In this document: positions 7,462-15,619 of the stretch, in pieces
Position numbering within the stretch: the first letter of the stretch is position 1
Layout: every line of letters begins with the position of its first letter
Origin: Exiguobacterium sp.
GTDB taxonomy: Bacteria > Bacillota > Bacilli > Exiguobacteriales > Exiguobacteriaceae
Assembly: GCF_020832205.1 (NCBI RefSeq)
Contig: NZ_JAFIFD010000022.1
Coordinates: 1-38,127 of the forward strand
DNA length: 38,127 nt
Direction of reading: 5' to 3'
Translations under genes and position numbers: made by a program
The notes under the pieces: generated by a model
Databases searched by the model: none
Told to the model about the DNA's origin: nothing
Seen by the model: the letters and a program-made list of their open reading frames with translations, nothing else

Positions 7462-8388
7462 TTGAAAAAACCAATCGCTTTCCTTACATCCGCGGCACTC
7501 GCGGCGACGCTCACGTTCACCCCGTCGACGTCCCCGCTCCCGCTTGAACCGGTAAGTGTCGAGGCCGCTTATACAGAAACCGCCGTCAACACGAAAGGGA
7601 GCGTCACCGGCATCAGCCAGCTGCCCGTCCGCAAAACCCCGTCACTCTCGGCCGCGAGGCTCGGCCTCATCCCGCGTGAAGGCACGATGACGGTGCGGAC
7701 CTCGTTCAACGTCAACGGCTCAACATGGTACAAAATTCAGTGGGGCGCCGGGTTCGCTTACGTTCCTGCCGCTTATGTGAAGTTGTCGACTGCCGAGGTC
7801 GCTTATAAACAGACGGCTTACGTCGCCCCATCGAGCGTGTACTTGAAGTCAGGCGCCTCGACCGTATCATCGAACCTCGCCTTCCTCCGTCAAGGCACGA
7901 CGTTCGAGACGATCAGCTACCGCTACACCGGGCCGACGCGTTGGTATAAAGTGAAAGTCGGGACGCAGACCGGCTACTTGATGGCGAAACACGTCACGTT
8001 CACGTCTCCAGTGTCGGCCTCCGTCTTGAGCGAGACGAATAAAGAACGCCAGGCGGCCGGTCTGTCGGTGCTCGGTGCCTCTGCGGAAGCGAACCGCGTC
8101 GCCCAAGTCCGGGCCGACGAGATGGCGCGCACGGGCCAGTTCTCCCACCAGCTCCGTGAGAACGGGAGCCCAGGCGACACGCTCGACGCCTATAACGTCA
8201 GCTATCGCGGTTGGGGCGAGAACATCTACATGGGATCAAGCGACCCGGCTGCGGCCGTCCGTGCGTGGATGAACTCGAGCGGTCACCGGGCCAACATCTT
8301 GAATTCCCGTTTCACCCACCTCGGTACGGGTGCCGCTAAAAATGCACAAGGCCAGACGATCCACGTCCAAGTATTTTTGACCAAATGA
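7462..8388 (+). CDS. Secreted SH3b-CAP domain protein (YkwD-like)
   Basis: A 308-residue exported protein starting at TTG 7462, with AAAAGGAG at 7445-7452. Residues 1-36 are a signal peptide (KKPIAFLTSAALAA, then a likely cut after VEA). Two bacterial SH3 domains follow (about 45-105 and 112-180; QLPVRKTPSLSAARLG and VYLKSGASTVSSN mark their starts), which usually bind wall peptides. The C-terminus (188-306) is a CAP/SCP domain with GQFSHQLRENG, GENIYMG and SGHRANILNSRFTHLG. CAP domains of this class occur in spore and wall proteins, and their activity is mostly undefined. It is a single-gene unit, divergent from the SUKH gene. Its stop codon touches the terminator of the opposite csbD gene. 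Confidence 0.92.
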   Translation: MKKPIAFLTSAALAATLTFTPSTSPLPLEPVSVEAAYTETAVNTKGSVTGISQLPVRKTPSLSAARLGLIPREGTMTVRTSFNVNGSTWYKIQWGAGFAYVPAAYVKLSTAEVAYKQTAYVAPSSVYLKSGASTVSSNLAFLRQGTTFETISYRYTGPTRWYKVKVGTQTGYLMAKHVTFTSPVSASVLSETNKERQAAGLSVLGASAEANRVAQVRADEMARTGQFSHQLRENGSPGDTLDAYNVSYRGWGENIYMGSSDPAAAVRAWMNSSGHRANILNSRFTHLGTGAAKNAQGQTIHVQVFLTK

Positions 8389-8411
8389 AAAACGGGCTCA
8401 TCGTGAGCCCG
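8388..8411 (-). terminator. Terminator of csbD (minus strand)
   Basis: Perfect 8-bp stem CGGGCTCA/TGAGCCCG (8393-8400 with 8404-8411) and a three-base loop. The A run at 8388-8392 becomes a T run on the minus strand, so it ends csbD transcription. It overlaps the last base of the CAP gene stop codon. Confidence 0.85.
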
Positions 8412-8417
8412 CTTGAA

Positions 8418-8618
8418 TTAACGGCGATCGTTTTTCAGACTGTCCAGGTTCTGCTGAGCCTGGCCGGTCTTTTCTTTTGCCGTGCCTTTCACTTGGTCTT
8501 TCTTCCCTTCACGCTCGAGCGAACGGTTGTCCGTCGCTTTACCGGCTGCTTCTTTCGCCTTGCCGGCCGCCTTATCGATCAATCCATCAACTTTTTTGTT
8601 CAATCCGTCTTTACTCAT
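8418..8618 (-). CDS. csbD: CsbD-like general stress protein
   Basis: A 66-residue, highly charged, Lys/Ala/Gly-rich protein: MSKDGLNKKVDGLIDKAAG and repeated KAKEAAGKA, then KKDQVKGTAKEKTGQA, the CsbD signature. It is predicted helical or disordered, soluble and without Cys. CsbD proteins are induced by general stress, in Bacillus under sigma B; the molecular role is unknown. ATG at 8618 follows AAGGAGG. A sigma-B-like promoter lies 38 bases upstream, overlapping the stop of the neighbouring gene, in keeping with the family. Confidence 0.93.
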   Translation of the reverse strand: MSKDGLNKKVDGLIDKAAGKAKEAAGKATDNRSLEREGKKDQVKGTAKEKTGQAQQNLDSLKNDRR

Positions 8619-8655
8619 GTGTGATGTCCTCCTTGTGGTATCTTGTCTAATTCAT

Positions 8656-8680
8656 GTACCACTATGAGGAAAACTCAAAC
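8656..8680 (-). promoter_or_regulatory. Candidate sigma-B promoter of csbD
   Basis: Read on the minus strand: GTTTGA (8680-8675), a 13-base spacer and TGGTAC (8661-8656), against the consensus GTTTAA and GGGTAT with a spacer of 12-15. The -35 matches five of six and the -10 four of six. It overlaps the stop codon of the 8675-9073 gene. Confidence 0.5.
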
Positions 8681-9073
8681 ATAGTGCTCTTTGACGAGCA
8701 CTCGAAACCGCGGCCGTACCGTCAGCTCGATCGTCGTCACCGTCCGCTCGCGGTCCTCGTTCATGACGATTAATAGTTCGCCGTGGTCGCGCCGGTCCTC
8801 GAGCACCTCGACTTTGCCGACGGTGCGGAGCAGTTGATAGTACAGCAGTTCGCCGGTCGCGTCTTTGACGTTCACCTCGAACTCGTGATAACTCGGTGAC
8901 ACTTTGAAGTAGAACGACTCGCTCCCGTTTGAGAACCGGAACACCGACTCGTCATAATAAAACGGGAGCGTCGCGTCCATCCGCTTCGGCTCGACCGTAC
9001 AAAACAATGCCCACGCCATCTCGTCCGGGAATTTCTCCCCCGACCCTTCTTTATTGAACTGCCAACCTTTCAT
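8675..9073 (-). CDS. Unrecognised 132-residue protein
   Basis: I do not recognise a family. The protein is soluble-looking, rich in aromatic and beta-forming residues (FRFSNGSESFYFKVSPSYHEFEV) and ends in a basic stretch RPRFRVLVKEHY. There is no signal peptide or membrane segment. The ATG at 9073 has only a weak site (GTGAGGG). It precedes csbD on the same strand, with the csbD promoter overlapping its stop. Base composition and codon use fit the neighbourhood and the frame is uninterrupted, so it is probably a real gene. It could be a small beta-sandwich protein; function unknown. Confidence 0.6.
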   Translation of the reverse strand: MKGWQFNKEGSGEKFPDEMAWALFCTVEPKRMDATLPFYYDESVFRFSNGSESFYFKVSPSYHEFEVNVKDATGELLYYQLLRTVGKVEVLEDRRDHGELLIVMNEDRERTVTTIELTVRPRFRVLVKEHYV

Positions 9074-9209
9074 GCCGATCCCTCACTTCATCTTCCATTA
9101 GTTGTCTGAATACTCCGACTATTATTTTTCATTCGACGGGGCGTTCAAAATCCCTGCAAACGGGAAGAAATCTCTGTATGGGTTTCCACTTGAAAGGAGT
9201 TGCGTTATC

Positions 9210-10142
9210 GTGTCCATTATCGCGCTCGACCACGTCACGAAGCGGTTCGGGGAAACGGTCGCCTTGGACGACTTTTCCCTCCACGTCGAAGAAGGGGCAT
9301 TGTTCGGCCTGCTCGGTCCGAACGGCGCCGGCAAGACGACCGCCATCTCCGTCATGCTCAACTTGTATCCGGCCGACAGCGGCTCCATTCGCATCTTTGA
9401 CCGATCGATGCCAAAAGATGAGCTCGCCATCAAACAGCGCGTCGGCATCGTCCCGCAACACGTCTCCGTCTACGATCAACTCACCGTGTTCGAGAACATC
9501 CAATTCTTCGCCGAGCTGTACGGGTTCAAACCCGACGAGGCGAAACAGAAGACCGCGGCCGCCCTCGACTTCGTCGAACTGAGCGGTCATCAGAAGAAAC
9601 GTCCGCCGGAACTGTCCGGGGGGCTCCTTCGTCGTCTCAACATCGCTTGCGGCATCGTCCATGAGCCCGAGCTCATCTTCATGGATGAACCGACCGTCGC
9701 CATCGACCCACAGTCGCGGAACACGATTCTCGAGAACATCCGTGAACTGAACCGGCGCGGGGCGACCATCATCTATACGTCCCACTACATGGAGGAAGTC
9801 GAGCTCCTCTGTGACCGTATCGCCATCGTCGACGAAGGGAAGATCATCGCCGAAGGGACGCAAGACGAGTTGAAAGACCGCGTCATGACACTCGAGACGG
9901 CCCGCATCAAAGTCGACGCCGTCACACCAGGCCTTCTCGCCCGGCTCGAATCGCTCGAACGGGTACGAAAAGTCGAGTACCATGAACCGTTCCTCGAAGT
10001 GTCGCTCGAGAAAGACACTCCGCTCGCTCCGCTCCTCGATGCGCTCCATGAGACGCGGACCCGCTTCACCTCGATCACCGTCGACCGGCCGTCGTTGAAC
10101 ACCGTCTTCCTCGCCTTGACCGGGAAGACGCTCCGGGAGTGA
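9210..10142 (+). CDS. ABC-2 exporter ATP-binding protein
   Basis: A 310-residue ATPase beginning at GTG 9210 (MSIIALDHVTKRFG), chosen because GAAAGGAG lies at 9192-9199; the frame extends further upstream without another good site. Walker A GPNGAGKT is at 36-43 and Walker B LIFMDEP at 155-161, with a SH motif after it. The signature reads LSGGL (135-139), with Leu replacing the usual Gln. The C-terminal 90 residues are the domain common in DrrA/CcmA-type exporters. It is followed without a gap by two ABC-2 permeases, forming a three-gene exporter for an unknown compound, possibly a drug or lipid-like molecule. Confidence 0.93.
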   Translation: MSIIALDHVTKRFGETVALDDFSLHVEEGALFGLLGPNGAGKTTAISVMLNLYPADSGSIRIFDRSMPKDELAIKQRVGIVPQHVSVYDQLTVFENIQFFAELYGFKPDEAKQKTAAALDFVELSGHQKKRPPELSGGLLRRLNIACGIVHEPELIFMDEPTVAIDPQSRNTILENIRELNRRGATIIYTSHYMEEVELLCDRIAIVDEGKIIAEGTQDELKDRVMTLETARIKVDAVTPGLLARLESLERVRKVEYHEPFLEVSLEKDTPLAPLLDALHETRTRFTSITVDRPSLNTVFLALTGKTLRE

Positions 10143-10147
10143 TGACG

Positions 10148-11287
10148 ATGAAGACGTGGACGTTCATCAAATACGATGTCAAACAACAGCTCCGTGACCG
10201 GTCGACGATCTTTTGGATGCTCCTCTTCCCGATCGTGCTCATCTTCGGGCTCGGCACGATGCTGTCGGCCATCTTCAGTACCGAGTTCTCTCTCCCGGTC
10301 ACGGACGTCGCCTACGTCGAGACGTCGACCGAAGAATATCGGGCCCCGCTCGAGTCGTTCCTCACGTCGGACGATTTGAGCGACTTTCTCACGCTTCGCC
10401 CATACGACTCGGTCGCCGAGGCGGAACGGGCCGTGAACGACGGGGACGCCGACGTCATCCTCCTGCTCGACGGCCCGGACGTCACGCTCTTGTACGAAGA
10501 GCCGACGACAGTCGAGTTCGACGTCTTAGAGGCGGTGCTCACGCAATATACCGCCATCGCCAATCAACAGATCACGCTCGCCGAGGCCGGTGTCTCCGCC
10601 CCGTTCGAGAGCATCGCTTTTCTCGACAGCACGAGTGTCGACTTGTCGGGCCGTACCCCAACGTCGCTCGAATACTTCACCGTCACGATCTCGATCATGA
10701 CGGCGCTGTTCGGTGCTTTCTATATCACGGGGATGTTGAACGAGGAGCGGCCGATGCGCGGGAGCTACCTCCGCATACAAGCCGCCCCGGTCCGATTGAT
10801 CGACTATCGGCTCGCCCGCACCGTGAGCCGGTACACGCTCATCTTCCTTCAGCTCGTACTCGTGTTTTGGTTCAGCCACTTCGTCTATCGCAGCTTCTCG
10901 CTCGACCACGTCCGTCTCGAACTCCTCGTCATCGGCTGGGGCGCACTCGCCTTGTACGGGACGGCGTTCGGCTTCTTCATCTCGAGTTTGCCGCGCCTTG
11001 CTTACTCGACGAAAGACGCGATCGTCAACGGCTTTGTCGCCATCATCATGATCCTCTCGGGCGGTTACGTCCCGGGCTTCGACCAAGTGACGCTCCATTA
11101 CGCGCCGTGGGCCCGTTACGTCTTCATGCCAATCTTCATGCGGGACGGCCTGCTGTCGATTTTGCTGCGCGGCGGTGACATGTCCTTGTTTTGGCAAAGC
11201 CTCGGCTGGCTCTCGCTTCACGTCCTCGTCTTCGCCGTACTCAGCTTGTTGCTTTGGAAAGGGGTGACGCGCCGTGGTGCTCTTTAG
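10148..11287 (+). CDS. ABC-2 type permease (first membrane subunit)
   Basis: A 379-residue permease of the ABC2_membrane_3 type. One N-terminal helix (about 22-46) is followed by an extracytoplasmic domain of about 130 residues, then five C-terminal helices beginning near YFTVTISIMTALFGAFYITG. ATG at 10148 has GGGAG eight bases upstream; an ATG at 10142 overlapping the ATPase stop is possible too. It pairs with the next permease, which overlaps its 3' end by 14 bases and starts with GTG, so the two are translationally coupled. The architecture matches YhfI/DrrB-like or antibiotic-resistance exporters; cargo unknown. Confidence 0.9.
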   Translation: MKTWTFIKYDVKQQLRDRSTIFWMLLFPIVLIFGLGTMLSAIFSTEFSLPVTDVAYVETSTEEYRAPLESFLTSDDLSDFLTLRPYDSVAEAERAVNDGDADVILLLDGPDVTLLYEEPTTVEFDVLEAVLTQYTAIANQQITLAEAGVSAPFESIAFLDSTSVDLSGRTPTSLEYFTVTISIMTALFGAFYITGMLNEERPMRGSYLRIQAAPVRLIDYRLARTVSRYTLIFLQLVLVFWFSHFVYRSFSLDHVRLELLVIGWGALALYGTAFGFFISSLPRLAYSTKDAIVNGFVAIIMILSGGYVPGFDQVTLHYAPWARYVFMPIFMRDGLLSILLRGGDMSLFWQSLGWLSLHVLVFAVLSLLLWKGVTRRGAL

Positions 11288-12377
11288 ACATGTCGCCAAA
11301 CGGATGCTCCGGAAGAAAGGGCTATGGGTGTTCACGTTCGTGGCGATGTTCGGCTTCGCCCTCGTCTTGTCGTTCTTCAACTCGACGTCGACGCTCAGCG
11401 CCTCGATCGGCATCCTCGACCGGGACGGCGGGATCCTCGCCGAACGGCTCATCGCGGAAGCCGAGCGGTTCGGCCCGGTGACGCGGATCGAGACGACCGC
11501 CGAAGAAGACACGTTCCTTGAAGGACAAGACATCGTCCTCGTCATCCCGGAACGTTTCACCGAGGCGATGTTTCAAGGCAAGACACCGAAACTCGCGTTC
11601 TCCGCGACAGAAGGAAGTGACGCCGCCCTCATCGAACAGGCGTTGAACGCTCACTTGTCGCGGGAACGTCAACTCGTCATCGCGAGCGGGTACGACGAGA
11701 CCGATTTTCCAACGCTCGCCGAACGGGAGACGGAGCGCGGCTACACGATCTCGAGCGAACCGTTTCAAGAGAGCGTCACGACGACCGCCCGCACGCAAGC
11801 GTTCCTCGGCTTGCTTTCGTTCGTCATGATGTCGGCGTTCCTCCAGTTCATCCCGCTCTTCGTCGCAGACGACCGGGACGAGTTGATTTATGCACGTCTG
11901 TTCGCCGCCCCCATCACACCGCGCCGGTACGTCGGCTCGCTCGCCTTGTCGTTCTTCGCGGTCGGCTTGTTTTATGTGCTCATGCTCCTCGCGTTCAGCT
12001 CCGTCCTTTATGCGGACGACATCATCGAACACTTGCCTGTCCTGTCGCTCTTGTTCATCACCTACTTGGGCAGTTGCCTCGCCATCGGCGCGCTCATCGC
12101 CGTCGCGGCGTCGAACCGGGAGAAGGCGAACATTTGGCAGATTTCCGTGACGATGGCGGCCGCGATCACCGGGGGAGCCTTCATCGCGCTCACGTGGCTC
12201 CCTGATTCGCTCAAAGTCGTCGGTCGGCTGCTTCCGACATATTGGTTCAACGCGGGCGTCGCCGACATGTACGCCGGGCGTTTCCCGCTCTTGTCGCTCA
12301 CCGTCCTCGTCGTCATGACGCTTGTCCTCTTCGCCGTCACCGTGCTCTTCCTGAAAAGAAAACCGCTCACGACATGA
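11274..12377 (+). CDS. ABC-2 type permease (second membrane subunit)
   Basis: A 367-residue permease with the same layout as its upstream partner: a first helix at about 16-36 (GLWVFTFVAMFGFALVLSFF), a large extracytoplasmic domain to about residue 180, then a cluster of helices from TQAFLGLLSFVMMSAFLQFI onwards. It starts at GTG 11274 with AAAGGGG upstream and overlaps the previous gene by 14 bases. One ATPase plus two different permeases gives a heterodimeric membrane part. The operon ends at a strong hairpin immediately downstream. Substrate unknown. Confidence 0.9.
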   Translation: MVLFRHVAKRMLRKKGLWVFTFVAMFGFALVLSFFNSTSTLSASIGILDRDGGILAERLIAEAERFGPVTRIETTAEEDTFLEGQDIVLVIPERFTEAMFQGKTPKLAFSATEGSDAALIEQALNAHLSRERQLVIASGYDETDFPTLAERETERGYTISSEPFQESVTTTARTQAFLGLLSFVMMSAFLQFIPLFVADDRDELIYARLFAAPITPRRYVGSLALSFFAVGLFYVLMLLAFSSVLYADDIIEHLPVLSLLFITYLGSCLAIGALIAVAASNREKANIWQISVTMAAAITGGAFIALTWLPDSLKVVGRLLPTYWFNAGVADMYAGRFPLLSLTVLVVMTLVLFAVTVLFLKRKPLTT

Positions 12378-12378
12378 C

Positions 12379-12416
12379 AAAGCGAGACGCCCACAAGTTA
12401 GGGGCGTCTCGCTTTT
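12379..12416 (+). terminator. Terminator of the ABC exporter operon
   Basis: Perfect 14-bp stem (12379-12392 AAAGCGAGACGCCC with 12402-12415) and a TTTT tail. It sits between convergent genes, but its T tail favours the plus strand. Confidence 0.92.
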
Positions 12417-15100
12417 CATTGTTGCAGCGTCGGTACGACTTTCTCGAAGAACACGTCGACGACCATCGGGTCGAACTGCTTGCCCGCTTCTTCCCGGATG
12501 ACGGTGAGCGCCTCGTCGATCGTCTTCGCTTGACGGTACGGGCGGCCGGTCACCATGACGTCGAACGTGTCGGCGATCGAGATGATGCGTGAGGCGAGCG
12601 GTATGTCGTACTCCTTCACTCCTTTCGGATAGCCTTTCCCGTCCCAACGCTCATGATGCGCAAGCACGATTTCCGAGAGTACCCCGTACTCGGGCACGGT
12701 GCTCAAAATGTTGTAGCTCACTTCCGGGTGCCGCTTGATTTCGCGCCACTCGGCTTCAGAGAGCGGTCCCGTCTTGTCGAGAATCTCGTTGCTGATGGCG
12801 ACTTTGCCGATGTCATGCAAGACGGCCGCCGTCTTCAGCTCGCTCACTTCCGAACTCGTGAAGCCCATCGCCTCACCGAGCTTCCCAGCGAGTTCCGCGA
12901 CCCGTTCAGAGTGCGCTTCTTCACGCGGGATCTTCTCATAAAGCGTCCGCATGATGAGCTGGATCGAGTGATGGCGCCGGCTCTGTTTCTCAGACACTTT
13001 ATGGTGGTACATCCGGTCTTCCGCCAAGTTGTACACTTCCACGATCGACATCGTCTCGTCGATCTTCACAGCTTCCCCGAACGAGGCCGAGATCGGCAAC
13101 CCTTCGATCGACCGTTCATGGAACAACCGGTTCAACCGGTCCGACAATTGTTTCGCCTCGCGCGGTGACGTCTGCGGCAAGATGAGGACGAACTCGTCGC
13201 CGCCGATTCGCGCGACGGTGTCTTTGCCGCGGATTTCTCGTTTCAAGATATTCGTCGCCTCGATCAACAACCGGTCCCCGACAAGGTGGCCGAATGCGTC
13301 GTTCGTCAACTTCAAGCCGTTGACGTCGACGACGATGAGCGCGAGCGGGTAATGTGCCGGATCATCGTACGTGATGAGCGCCTCGTCGAAATAGCGCCGG
13401 TTCTTCACGCCGGTCAACTGGTCGTGATAGCTCAAATACTCGATTTCCATCTCATACTTTTTCTTCTCGGTCACGTCACCGATGTAGCCGTGCCAGAGCA
13501 CGTGATCGTCCGCGAGTTTTTCCGGACGAGACGAGCCTAAAATCCAAGTCGTCCGGCCGTCCGGCATGATGACGCGGAACTCGGCGTCCCAAATCGTCAA
13601 GTTGCGATACGACTCGTCAATCGTCGCCATGACGTCCGGATAGTCGTCGGGATGGATCTTCGTGAAGACGAGCCCAGGATCTTGATTGATCTCTTCGAGC
13701 GTGATACCGGTCAACACTTCGAACCCGCGGCTGAAGAACGGAAAGTTGAACGACCCGTCCGGCCGGCGCTCAAACTGATAGATCGCGCCCGGCACTTGAT
13801 CGGACAGCTTCGTCAAGAGACGATCCCGCTCGGCGAGTTCTTCTTCAAGCTGGACCCGTTCGGTCACGTCTTTAGCGACGGCGTAGATGTAACTGCCTTG
13901 CACTTTGCAATGCCACTCGATCGAGCGGTAATCGCCATCCACTGTCCGGTAGCGGTTGACGAAACGGAACAGCTCGCGTGCCGTATCGAGTTCGGCGAAA
14001 GCGCGTTCCGTCTTCTCGACGTCGTCGGGATGAACGAGCCCGATGAAGTCCGTGTTCTCGAGTTCCTCGAGCGGGAAACCGAGCACACGCTCCCACGATT
14101 TGTTCAAGTGAAGAACGTCGCGCTTGTGGAGCGACATGATGCACTCGAGGTCGACCGTCGCGAACCCTTCGAACATTGAGTCTTTCGTTTCTCCGACTTG
14201 CTGGTCGGCTTTCGTCATCTGTTCGAGAATATGAACGATGTATAGCTCGACGAGGCCGAGCCGGCTCGCCCGCTTCTGCCCTTGCATCACGATCGTCAAG
14301 TCGCCGTAAAACACACCGTCCTTCTCGATTTTGAAGAGGACGACTTGACCGAGGTCAAAGATACGTAAAATGTTTTTGACGAGCCGTTTCGGCAGCGCCC
14401 CATCAATGAGCGGTTCGATCTCGTCAAAGATAATCGGGCTACCCGCCTCGAGCAGTTCACGCCGCTTCTCGGTCATCGGCCACTTCTTCCCGACCGGATG
14501 GAAACCGAGCACGTCGAGGCTCCGTTCAAGCAACTCATCGATGCCGGATAAGGCGACCGTCGAGTACGACGCACCGTCCTCGTTCATCAAGTTGAGCGTC
14601 ACTGCCTTCGCACCCGTGAAGTCACGGATCTGGTCGAGGAAGTGTTGGTTGATGAGCAAGTCCCGTCCTGTCGCGACGAACCGGTGCGACACGTTGACGA
14701 GCTGTTTGAGTGCGTTGTTCTCTTGGACGTGGGGGGTGATGTCGTTGAAGAGCGTCGACACATAGCCGGGCCGCTCGCTGAAGACGGACAGCTCATACCA
14801 CGCCTTGTTGCGTCGCGAGAAGTGTTCGAACGTAATGGCCTCGCCGCTGCTCACCGCCCGGGCGACTTGAACGATCCATTCCCGCTCGCTGTATTCGAAA
14901 TCTTTCAGTTTCTCGGTGATGCGACCGCCGAGAAACTGTTCACGTTTCGCTTTCATGATCTGCTCGAAGGCGGCGTTCACTTCGAAAAATTCATAGTCGA
15001 CCGGTTCCCCGTTCTCGTCGTAAACGACTTTGAACTCGACATAGCCTTGGGGCATATGGCGCAACAAGGATTGGTATTTCGTCTGGTCGCGTTCTGTCAC
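12416..15100 (-). CDS. PAS-GAF-PAS-PAS-GGDEF-HD-GYP c-di-GMP signalling protein
   Basis: An 894-residue cytoplasmic sensor-enzyme. From the N-terminus: PAS (about 10-125), a GAF-like region (135-285), two further PAS domains (300-415 and 420-540, each ending in DVTE), GGDEF (545-705) and HD-GYP (715-885). The cyclase site GGDEF at 633-637 is intact, and a product-inhibition RxxD (RGKD) precedes it by five residues. The phosphodiesterase part keeps H762-D763 (HDIGK) and HHERWDGKGYPKG. It can therefore in principle both make and break cyclic di-GMP. It starts at GTG 15100 after AGGAGGG. A promoter with a palindrome at the -35 lies upstream, divergent from padR. No membrane segment is seen, so the signal is probably intracellular (redox, small molecule). 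Confidence 0.93.
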   Translation of the reverse strand: MTERDQTKYQSLLRHMPQGYVEFKVVYDENGEPVDYEFFEVNAAFEQIMKAKREQFLGGRITEKLKDFEYSEREWIVQVARAVSSGEAITFEHFSRRNKAWYELSVFSERPGYVSTLFNDITPHVQENNALKQLVNVSHRFVATGRDLLINQHFLDQIRDFTGAKAVTLNLMNEDGASYSTVALSGIDELLERSLDVLGFHPVGKKWPMTEKRRELLEAGSPIIFDEIEPLIDGALPKRLVKNILRIFDLGQVVLFKIEKDGVFYGDLTIVMQGQKRASRLGLVELYIVHILEQMTKADQQVGETKDSMFEGFATVDLECIMSLHKRDVLHLNKSWERVLGFPLEELENTDFIGLVHPDDVEKTERAFAELDTARELFRFVNRYRTVDGDYRSIEWHCKVQGSYIYAVAKDVTERVQLEEELAERDRLLTKLSDQVPGAIYQFERRPDGSFNFPFFSRGFEVLTGITLEEINQDPGLVFTKIHPDDYPDVMATIDESYRNLTIWDAEFRVIMPDGRTTWILGSSRPEKLADDHVLWHGYIGDVTEKKKYEMEIEYLSYHDQLTGVKNRRYFDEALITYDDPAHYPLALIVVDVNGLKLTNDAFGHLVGDRLLIEATNILKREIRGKDTVARIGGDEFVLILPQTSPREAKQLSDRLNRLFHERSIEGLPISASFGEAVKIDETMSIVEVYNLAEDRMYHHKVSEKQSRRHHSIQLIMRTLYEKIPREEAHSERVAELAGKLGEAMGFTSSEVSELKTAAVLHDIGKVAISNEILDKTGPLSEAEWREIKRHPEVSYNILSTVPEYGVLSEIVLAHHERWDGKGYPKGVKEYDIPLASRIISIADTFDVMVTGRPYRQAKTIDEALTVIREEAGKQFDPMVVDVFFEKVVPTLQQ

Positions 15101-15159
15101 GTCATTCCCTCCTACATAGTCATATCTATTCCTCAGTTTACCTCATTCCCGATAAATCC

Positions 15160-15188
15160 CCTATATTTTCCGAATCAATTCCTCTCAA
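15160..15188 (-). promoter_or_regulatory. Candidate sigma-A promoter of the GGDEF/HD-GYP gene
   Basis: On the minus strand: TTGAGA (15188-15183), a 17-base spacer, TATAGG (15165-15160). The -35 matches five of six and the -10 four of six. The 5' end of the -35 lies inside the palindrome at 15187-15200. Confidence 0.45.
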
Positions 15189-15200
15189 TGTGCGCACATT
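15187..15200. promoter_or_regulatory. 14-bp perfect palindrome, likely operator
   Basis: AATGTGCGCACATT is a perfect palindrome overlapping the -35 of the minus-strand promoter. ATGT and ACAT half sites are typical of PadR-family operators, although the usual spacing (eight bases) is four here. A dimeric repressor or activator site is likely. Confidence 0.5.
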
Positions 15201-15216
15201 AAGTTTCTGTAAACTT
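15201..15216. promoter_or_regulatory. Second inverted repeat, AAGTTT-N4-AAACTT
   Basis: Perfect 6-bp half sites around CTGT, abutting the palindrome at 15187-15200 in the padR/GGDEF divergent interval. It could be a second operator or a small hairpin. Confidence 0.4.
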
Positions 15217-15269
15217 ACGCTCAAAACTCTTGCCCCGCAGCGATTCGATTGCTAGACTGATGTCGATAA

Positions 15270-15287
15270 CCGATATCGGAATCCGAT
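15270..15287. promoter_or_regulatory. Nested palindromes before padR
   Basis: CCGATATCGG (15270-15279) overlaps ATCGGA-A-TCCGAT (15275-15287), both perfect inverted repeats sharing ATCGG, directly before the padR ribosome binding site (15291-15296). A likely autoregulatory PadR operator. Confidence 0.5.
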
Positions 15288-15305
15288 TTCAAGGAGTTGA
15301 TGGTG

Positions 15306-15614
15306 ATGGAAGACCGCATTTTGCGGAAACTGTTCCTTGGCTTCATCCATATCCACATCTTGCACCATGCGTCCGAGCATCCGGTGTACGGAGCTTGGAT
15401 GGTCGAAGAGCTGCGGGAACATGGGTATACGATCAGCGCCGGCACGCTCTATCCGATTTTGCACGGGATGGAGAAAGACGGACTATTGATGCGTTCGAAC
15501 GAGAACGTCGACGGCCATATCCGCAAAAACTATACGACGACCGACAAAGGGCTCGTCGTCTTGGCGGAAGCCCGCCAAAAGGCGTATGAACTTTTCAAAG
15601 AGATTAAGGAGTGA
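15306..15614 (+). CDS. PadR family transcriptional regulator
   Basis: A 102-residue winged-helix protein. The PadR core is clear: HPVYGAWMVEELREHGYTIS, GTLYPILHGMEKDGLL and a wing KNYTTTDKG, followed by a helix for dimerisation. PadR proteins are repressors released by a small ligand. Start ATG 15306 is nine bases after AAGGAG (15291-15296); GTG 15303 is an alternative. The stop is five bases before the chrA ATG, so it is co-transcribed with the chromate transporter and probably controls it. Nested palindromes lie directly upstream of the ribosome binding site. Confidence 0.92.
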   Translation: MEDRILRKLFLGFIHIHILHHASEHPVYGAWMVEELREHGYTISAGTLYPILHGMEKDGLLMRSNENVDGHIRKNYTTTDKGLVVLAEARQKAYELFKEIKE

Positions 15615-15619
15615 ATCAC

